Origin: Antilocapra americana
Lineage: Eukaryota > Chordata > Mammalia > Artiodactyla > Antilocapridae
Direction of reading: 5' to 3'
Assembly (NCBI GenBank): GCA_007570785.1
Contig: ML664199.1
Coordinates: 20,999,444 to 21,063,443 of the forward strand
Length of the DNA stretch: 64,000 nt
Shown: one piece after another, positions 57,114 to 64,000 of the stretch
How positions within the stretch are numbered: position 1 is the stretch's first letter
Layout: each line of letters starts with the position of its first letter
Program-made: the position numbers and the translations under genes
The notes under the pieces: generated by a model
The model's input: only the letters and a program-made list of their open reading frames with translations
Told to the model about the DNA's origin: nothing
Database searches by the model: none

Positions 57114-57121
57114 ACCATAGC
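57114..57121 (+). repeat. Target-site duplication, right copy (Bov-tA)
   Basis: ACCATAGC after the CACTTC end of the SINE. Confidence 0.7.
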
Positions 57122-57580
57122 ACAAAAGAACCATTGCGATCTGACTCTGCCAACAGGCCAACATCATTTCACACTATCTCCTTAAAGCCATCTGTCCTCC
57201 AGGAATTCTGAACCTCCAGCACCTTGGAGGATGGGTCGTGGTGTCTTTCATCTTTGTAGCTGCACATGCCACTTCTTTTGCATGGAATGCTCTCACTTGC
57301 GTGCTTCTTGGCTTAGCTTATGGCTATTCATTCTTCAAGTCTCAATGTAGGCCATCCATTTACTCTTGATCTGGGTTAGATATCCATCCTCTAAGCCTTA
57401 TGACATTCTGGGCATAGCTCTGACATAAGAGTTATCATATCAATTCAGTAATTTTGTCTATTTGTCTGTCTTTCCTGCTCATGAACTTCTTGCTAACAGT
57501 GGCATGTTTATCTACATTTTCCTGTCTTTAGGGACAGTGGTTGGCACAAGGCAGCTGTTCAGTGAACCAACATAATTTTT
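57122..57580 (+). mobile_element. L2 LINE 3' end, continuation of split copy
   Basis: GATCTGACTCTGCCAACAGGCC, TTCTTTTGCATGGAATGCTCTC, GGCTATTCATTCTTCAAGTCTCAATGTAGG, GACAGTGGTTGGCACAAGGCAGCTGTTCAGTGAACC follows the L2 3' region in sense, as expected after 56045-56620. Confidence 0.7.
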
Positions 57581-57769
57581 CACCATTGTTCTCGCTGTTT
57601 GTTGTTTGAGTTGTCTTCTTCTTGGCTTGATATAATTCAAATGTCATCTTCATGATGACATTTATGACGTATTTGAACAATCTTTCCTTCCTATTACACA
57701 GTGTATGATAAATGTCTTAGCTCAGGGAGAAGCAGAGGCTGGGGTGGGGCAGAACTGGCTTTTAGCTGG

Positions 57770-57935
57770 GATACTTAGGGTGGGCCTGCCACCTCTTTGA
57801 GGTCTAATTTCTTCATCTGTAAATTGGGATATTAACACTAGCCTTCACAAAGTCATAAGAGCCATTACAGGTGAGGAGACAGGAGAAAATATGTATAAAG
57901 GTCCTAGCACTATTGGTATTTATAAATATTCCTAC
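57770..57935 (+). mobile_element. MIR SINE
   Basis: GGGCCTGCCACCTCTTTGAGG, CTAATTTCTTCATCTGTAAATTGGGATATTAACACTAGCC, AGGTCCTAGCACTATTGG matches sense MIR, 5' end eroded. Confidence 0.75.
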
Positions 57936-58119
57936 CCTTAACATAGTGTCCAAATATAGATGATTTCTGTCTTTGAGAAGATGATAAGGAACATATTTCA
58001 AAATGAAAAAGTAAAATTCATCTAGGAAAATTGATCAACATCTTTGCTAGAGATAAATTTATACTTTTGGTAAAAATAGAAAATCATTACAGCGTATAAT
58101 CATTTTTGATATCTTTTGT

Positions 58120-58215
58120 CTCTAGTCTTCCTAATGATCTTGCGAGGTATGTCTTATTTATCCCATTTTGCAGGATAAGAAACTGGGGTTCATGGAGATT
58201 GAACAACTATCAGTG
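58120..58215 (-). mobile_element. MIR SINE fragment
   Basis: CTTCCTAATGATCTTGCGAGGTATGTCTTATTTATCCCATTTTGCAGGATAAGAAACTGGGG is the central part of antisense MIR. Confidence 0.7.
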
Positions 58216-60634
58216 AGCATCAAGATTTTTAAAACTATTGATATCCTTGAATCACAATTACATTATGGGACTGCATCCTAAAGAAACAAAATCAAAGGTG
58301 CATACAATCATATATATATTTGACTATTTACCATGGGTTTATTTGTAATTACATGAAATTAGAAAAAAAGCCTTGATTTAAAGCAAATATTTCAGTTTAG
58401 TATGGCACTTTCCTAAAAGCAAAGACTTAAATCCTTATTTATTAACACTCCAACTCCAATAAACTTGCTTCTTAAAATGTTTTTAAAATGAATATTATGT
58501 TTTTCTAAAATGTTCTTCATATGTATATTTAAAAACTGAAGGTCAAAATTGCAGGCTTTTTTTTTTTTTTTTGTCTATGTCTAGTCTAGCCAGTTTTTTG
58601 ATATTTACTGATCTAACTTCTTTTTTTCCAGAGTTCTATAGGATTTCTGCTACTTTTTGTATTGGAAATTTTAGGCAAATTCAAACTAGAAGTATGAGTT
58701 TCAGCAAAAGAAAAGCCATTATTAGGAAAGGGAGTCACTTATAGTATTCCAAAATAAACCTATCATTCCTGCAGAGTAGAACAGTTAGCCAATGAGGGTA
58801 TAAATAGTTGCATATCTGATAGACTAATGCCTGCTCTAGATTTAATACACAGCAACCAGCTGCTGTCGGCTGATGATTTTACTCCTGCATACTCAAATGT
58901 TAACTAAACCAAATGATAGATTTTTAGCTTCTGTTGATAGAAGTTGTACAAAGTGGCTTGAACACCTGAGATAAAAGACACTCATGTATTTTCCAAAGTA
59001 AACATAATTGTTTATAACCACTGTCTCAAATAGTGGTGTTAAAAAATGTTTGATGTCAGAGGAAAATGCATGTAAAAAGACACATGTTAGAAAAATGATA
59101 TAACGCAATAAACTGGAGTTTTCAAACCACTCAGTGTTCTATAACATAAAAATAAATCCTCACTCTCTCCTAAAGGCTCTTCAGACTTTACTATTAGAAA
59201 ATGTTAACTTTCCTTATTTCTTACATTTTTTTCTGTAGATCCAATACATCTGAAATGTATTAAACTTTTTGATCTACAGCAAATCGAGTGTTCTTTATGT
59301 TACAGGCGATTTGAAAAACTGATTTTTCAACTTTTTAAAATGATGGATTTTGACACTGATCTCTGAAAAATCCATCCTTTTGCTTGCTTGGTTAACACCA
59401 CCACAGAAAAAAAAAAAGCACTCAAAAAATCCTGAGGTGAGGTCATCTGGAGAGGGGCGTGCTTAGGGCAGCCTTGCTCTGCCTGGGCATCTAGAGCAGT
59501 GTGATTAAAAAGCAATTTGCGCCGTGTCTCCTTCACACTAATAACCATTCCATGTGAAAGCTCTCCAGGAATAAACGTGCCATGGTAAAAAGTTGAGTCA
59601 ATTTTACATTTTCAAAAATCCAACACAACAATACACATAAAAAATAGTGAACATGTAACATTTAGTGAATCCTGTGCAAAGAGAACAGCCTACTTTGGTG
59701 GTTAGCTTCTGAGTTAGGAAGCCTGAGTTTTGCCTCATTGATCTTGGACATTGCTTAATTTTTTATATTTCGTTTCCCCTTTTTAAAAATGTGGGGAAAT
59801 GATCATTCTGAACTGTAAGGCTGACTGAGGGTATACTGTCTGCTATCTCAGAAAATAACTTAGAAAGTCCAATTAGATAAATACAGAATATTACTAGTAG
59901 CATGAAAGTAAAGAGTTATGATAACTGTTTGATACTAGATTTCAGAGAAGAACGTGACAGACAGATAATTTGGATTTAAATTTACCCCTTCAAGTAGAAT
60001 GTCAGCCTTTATCTGAACCAAAAATAAAGGTCACTGTTGAATTGTCATGAGGTTGTCACACAGGGTGAAGAGAGGGTTCTAACATCGCCTCTATTAGGTG
60101 CGTCTCCTTTGGAAAGTTCTTTAAACCCTTATATCTCAGGTTCCTTTTCTGTAAAAATTAGGCTTTGAGCAGATTATATCAAAGACTCAGTTAAAAATTC
60201 TATCCGTGGCAGAATCATAATTTATACCCCTTTGGGAATGTTTTATTTGACATCTTTTTAGGTAATAAAAGCTGATGAAACATTTTAAGTGACATATTGC
60301 AAGAAACTTGATCTAATTGAAAACTAGCCTCTAAAAAAGCATGTGTGTAGGGGTGGATGGGTGGGAAGGGTTGGGACTACTGTGTGTAGGGTAAAACGCT
60401 CATGTATTCCTTGTAGAACCTATAAAACCCACTTTGACAAACCGGTAGGAATGTCAAAACACTGTTTTTTATATGAGCAGTGATGATTAAAAAATGTAAA
60501 TGATTTAATGTAAGAAACTTGATTTAATTGAAACTAACAATGACAAAAGGAGGATGGATCCTAAAACCAAATCAAATGTGAAGCCCTTGAAATTCTCATT
60601 CAAGCTGGAGTTTCTTGTGAAGGTAAACTTAAAT
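58216..60634. other. Unassigned DNA
   Basis: AT-rich, with a T-run at 58557-58572 and an A-run at about 59405-59417. No gene or secure repeat. The 73-codon minus-strand frame at 59548-59327 shows no known motif. Confidence 0.5.
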
Positions 60635-61108
60635 CTGCACTGACCTAGCAACACCACTCCTAGTTACTTATACTAGGAGAGTTACCTCTACAAGAAAAGA
60701 CTTGTATAGAACAGTTAATAACAGCATTATTTACAATAGCCCCAAACTGAAGCAATCCAAATGCCCACAAGTAGGAGAATAGGTAATTGTGAGACATTCA
60801 TACAATGAAATACTATCCAGCAATATTGAGTCATGGATTCAACTGCATGGATGAAACTCAAAAATATTGTGTTGAGTGAAAGGAGCCTGCCATGATAACA
60901 TATGTTCTGTTACATGAGTTGAAGGACGGGCTATGGGGGAATGACTGATTGAAAGGAGACATGAAGGAACATTCTTGGGTGATACAAATGATCTGTTTCT
61001 CCATTGGGGTAATGGTTATACAGTGAGTACATTTATCAAAACAAATCAAATTGTAGTCTTACGATCTGTGCAGTTGACCATATGTAAATTTTTCCTGAGT
61101 CAAAAAAT
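60635..61108 (+). mobile_element. Ancient L1 (L1M type) 3' end
   Basis: CAACACCACTCCTAGTTAC, CAGCATTATTTACAATAGCCCCAAACTGAAGCAATCCAAATGCCCACAAGTAGGAGAATAGG, CATACAATGAAATACTATCCAGC, ATGGATGAAACTCAAAAATATTGTGTTGAGTGAAAGGAGCC. This is the ORF2 end and 3' region of the old mammalian L1M/HAL1 group. It continues to the TCAAATTGTAGTCTTACG area. Confidence 0.8.
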
Positions 61109-61659
61109 AAGGAAGTTGGGGGGAGGCTTTTATGGTAAGTGGAAAAGTTGACAATGGGAGGATTAAGGGCCTGCCTTGTAGAAAACAAAAGGATGTTAGT
61201 GGTTTACTGGCAGGAAAGAAGATATTATTTACAGCAATGATTGGAAGAGGTGAATTCACTTAGTTCTTAAGTGGAGAGTGTTCTAAGTTTAGAGAAGTAG
61301 CAGTTTGTAGTTATTTCACTCTGCCCTTTGTGCTGACAGGGGGAAAAAAAAAGGAGAGGGGAAATGTCTCCTTTCTGGTATGTTCTTTGTATTCAGAACT
61401 TCAAATAACACAAGCACCAGTTCAAGTTTGGAAAATAGAGACATTTCCTATTCTGAAAGACTGGATTTTTTCTATATTGTTATTATAAAGGCCCCCAAGT
61501 TTAGTTTCTATACTTAGTAGAAAACCCCGAGAAAGTTGTTAGATAAAACAAGAGGATGAAAATTTACCAGAGATCAGCTAGCAATTGAAATGAGGTCTAA
61601 GCAACAAGCAACCAATCTCTCTTCCCTTCCTCTTGCATTTTTGGGAGTCCTAGGCTTGC
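61109..61659. other. Unassigned DNA
   Basis: Nothing recognised. Confidence 0.5.
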
Positions 61660-61770
61660 TTTTTTCTTAGTTTATTTTACTGAAGTATAGTTGATTTGCA
61701 ATGTTGTGTTAATTTCTGCTGTATAGCCAAGCAATTCAGTTATACAAAAATGTGCATTCTTATTCAGATC
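61660..61770 (-). mobile_element. L1 LINE fragment
   Basis: TTTATTTTACTGAAGTATAGTTGATTTGCAATGTTGTGTTAATTTCTGCTGTATAGCCAAGCAATTCAGTTATAC is the antisense of a segment common in artiodactyl L1 copies. Short and truncated on both sides. Confidence 0.75.
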
Positions 61771-63086
61771 CCTAAGTTTTAATTATATCCTGAGTATCCA
61801 TGAAAGTGTATGCTTATTAGAATGCATATTCTCTGAGCATCTAGGCTGCTGTTGATCAGTATGTTCTGTTATTATTAGGGTGGAAAGTGGGTGGAGAAGT
61901 TCATTTGTGACTGATGGGTCAACTCAAACATAAACAGATTTCAACTCCAGGTTATGATGCGTAATACATATTTCTTTCGTTAATAATCAGTTCAGTAACT
62001 TGAGTCAGATTTCATAAAATGTAACTTCACAAAACTCAAAATCACTGTGTATTCTCTCTTGATTAATCTGCTATAAATCAGCCTGAAAACTCTATTTTGA
62101 TATAGATTAAAAAATACCTTCAACAAGTCAACTTCAGACTAGTAAATTAATCGTTTGTGTAAAGGGGAGACTTGGGTGATTTATAGAGTTCCTTTGAAAC
62201 ACAGAATAGTACTTTAAAGGAGCTATTAACAATCACTTTTATCGAGAGAAAGTATCAATATCTTCCTGGGCATATGTCATTGTTTCATTAAAAATGCCTT
62301 TTCATTGGAATAGCTTTTTACTCATGTGTTATAAGATTACTGTTCATGGGGTTCTCAAGATTACAATAAGATTACAGTTTAAACTACCAACAAAATCATA
62401 TTTATCTCACAAAGTAACTTGTTTATTAAAAAGACATTAATTTGTGATTTTAATTACTGTCTCCAAATATTTGAAGGCCTGTCACATAGAAGGAGAGTAG
62501 TTTTTTAGATTGTTCTAGTGGGCAGCCCTTCTAAATAAATGATAGAAGACAGGGAGATTTCCAGTGAAACTAAAGCATTTGTAATATTTAGAGAATCAAA
62601 GTAAGTGAGTTTCCTGAAATAAATGTTTATCATCAAAGAGGTAAAGCCTCTGATGTTAGATGACTGTGATTCTGTCAGAAACATCACATAGGGAATTCTG
62701 ACAAGTGTGAGAATCCCAACTCCAGATCTCTCCATCCATTCCAGCAACTCAAGGCCATATATCTATATCAGTCTATCTATCTATATATATGCAGGTATAT
62801 ATTTATATACCTGCTTGATAGACATGGATATTTTTTAAATGAACTTCCTTTAAAAATGAACTTCTATGGAAAAACAGTCTCTAACATTGCCATAGAATGA
62901 CAACACTGGATATAGAAGGGACAGTGGTTTAGCATATACTCCCTTCCTCAAACATTATATTCTTGTTAAGTGGTAATTCATCCTTTTTTTCCAATAGTTC
63001 CAGGAACTTAGAACTGGTTGTTTCATGAGATAGTACACTTCAACTTTTTATAATTCTAATATTAATAATTCCTCTTTGTATTGGGC
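61771..63086. other. Unassigned DNA with a hairpin
   Basis: No gene or secure repeat. TA/TCTA-type simple sequence at 62758-62813 includes the hairpin listed separately. Confidence 0.5.
62791..62814. repeat. Perfect inverted repeat (hairpin)
   Basis: GCAGGTATAT, a 4-base loop (ATTT), then ATATACCTGC: ten perfect base pairs. No T-run follows and the context is AT simple repeat, so it is not called as a terminator or RNA gene. Confidence 0.8.
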
Positions 63087-63577
63087 CAGCAGTTCTCCAC
63101 GTATCATCTGGGGATTCTGGGAGTTCCTAAAATCCTCTTGGCCCTCAGGGTCAAAAACTTCTTTCATAATAATACAGAGACATTATTTGTGTTTTTAATT
63201 TTTATCTTTGTACAGGAGTAAAATGGAGTTTTTCAGTGACATGTGACATCGTAATAGACTGAATGCAGAAGCAGATATGAAATCCAACTGTCTTTTATTG
63301 ACCCAGACATTAAAAAAGATTTGGAAAAAATGAAAAATAATGCCACTTTCCTATTAAGTTATTTTTGTCTTAGAAAGCAGTCATTTTTCATTCAAAATAT
63401 TGTTTATGTTTACATGTAATGGGTTTATTATTTTTTAAATCAATGAATATTTTTTGTTTCTCATTTTACTTTCAAATATAATTATCAACAAATATAGCAC
63501 AGATAAAGCTCTTAGGAGTCCTCAATATTTTCTGAGTGTCAAAAGGTTCTGAGATCAATAAGTTTGGCAAGTACTTG
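63087..63577 (+). mobile_element. Non-autonomous hAT-like DNA transposon
   Basis: It starts CAGCAGTTCTCCACG and ends GAGATCAATAAGTTTGGCAAGTACT, whose complement resembles the hAT/Charlie terminus (CAGTGGTTCTCAAACTT...GGTCTC). The interior (TTCATAATAATACAGAGACATTATTTG, GTGACATGTGACATCGTAATAGACTGAATGCAGAAGCAG, TACATGTAATGGGTTTATTATT) matches a mammal-wide repeat I recognise but cannot name with confidence. It has no transposase frame. Confidence 0.7.
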
Positions 63578-63821
63578 TTGTTGCTCTTTAGTCGCTAAGT
63601 CATATCTAGCTCTTCTGTGACACTATGGACTGGTAGCCCACCAGGCTCCTCTATCCATGGGATTTCCCAGGCAAGAATAATCAAGTGGGTTGCCATTTAC
63701 TTCCCCAGGGGATCTTCCTGACCCAGGGATTGAACTTGCATCTCCTTGCATCTCCTGCATCTCCTGCAGATTTTTTTGTTGTTGTTCTTTTTTTTTTGCC
63801 ATTGAGCCACATGGGAAGCCC
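63578..63821 (-). mobile_element. Bov-tA SINE with internal reiteration
   Basis: An antisense Bov-tA from TTGTTGCTCTTTAGTCGCTAAGTC to CATTGAGCCACATGGGAAGCCC. Its head region carries a short reiteration of TGCATCTCC (63736-63769) and an expanded T/GTT run (63770-63797), where the consensus has a short GGCAGATTCTTTACC. Confidence 0.9.
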
Positions 63822-64000
63822 CCTGCCAAGTCAAAGATGGCTTCCCTCTCATGTTTACTCATGGAACTTAGATTTACATAGGAAACATTCAATATAAGTT
63901 TTCTCTGAGAGCCTTTCAAATGCATGAAGACACTGTGTTAATCTCCCTTTCTTTGTGTCCCTTCTTCAGATAAAGGGCCATCAGTTCCTTCAGTCATTAT
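63822..64000. other. Unassigned end of window
   Basis: Nothing recognised. Confidence 0.45.

Noticed and set aside
62791..62814. Hairpin considered as a terminator or small RNA gene
   Set aside because: No T-run follows, no promoter elements are seen, and the context is a simple repeat in a mammalian genome.
1..64000. CRISPR arrays, bacterial operons, prophage or integrated virus
   Set aside because: No regularly spaced direct repeats with unique spacers, no dense same-strand genes, and no gag-, pol- or env-like retroviral frames or paired LTRs. The only reverse transcriptase is of the BovB LINE type.

Overview
This window looks like nuclear DNA of a pecoran ruminant (cattle, sheep, goat, antelope or deer). 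It carries BovB (RTE-type) LINE copies, many tRNA-Glu-derived Bov-tA/Bov-A2 SINEs, two longer cetartiodactyl CHR-type SINEs and ruminant-type L1 3' ends, on a background of old mammalian repeats (MIR, L2, MER5, ancient L1). I cannot name the species or the chromosome.

I found no protein-coding exon, RNA gene, CpG island, virus-like element or CRISPR array that I can support. The only recognisable protein-coding remains are broken reverse transcriptase pieces of BovB. All other open frames are short, or unrelated to any family I know and within what AT-rich non-coding DNA gives by chance. The window is best read as a gene desert or a large intron. Family names are given by eye from remembered consensus sequences, so element ends without a target-site duplication are accurate only to about 10-50 bases.

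Layout. 0-3.4 kb: a cut-off Bov-tA at the edge, unassigned DNA and a double-headed Bov-tA. 4.4-9.5 kb: MIR, L2, a 5'-truncated BovB (+) with a 13-bp target-site duplication, a BovB (-) that lost about 0.4 kb of its RT core, then L2. 9.5-20.5 kb: very few repeats, including about 6.9 kb (12.68-19.58 kb) with no recognised transposon. 20.5-24 kb: Bov-A2, then an old L2 split by a Bov-tA piece and an L1 end. 25-29.7 kb: mostly unassigned, with MIR. 29.7-33.5 kb: a cluster of five ruminant-lineage SINEs. 33.5-47 kb: only old repeats (MER5, MIR, L2). 47-47.9 kb: a 5'-inverted L1 inside the tail of a CHR SINE. 47.9-54.9 kb: repeat-poor. 54.9-57.6 kb: a BovB interrupted by a Bov-A2, then an old L2 interrupted by MIR and two Bov-tA. 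57.6-64 kb: MIR, an ancient L1 end, another L1 fragment, an hAT-like DNA transposon and a Bov-tA.

No genes work together here. What the sequence does record clearly is retrotransposition. Exact or near-exact target-site duplications flank nine insertions, plus one tentative case, and nested copies give relative ages. I did not find a convincing undescribed system. The leads most worth checking are the transposon-free tract, the other repeat-poor tracts as candidate conserved regulatory DNA, and several insertion or deletion junctions with unusual structure.
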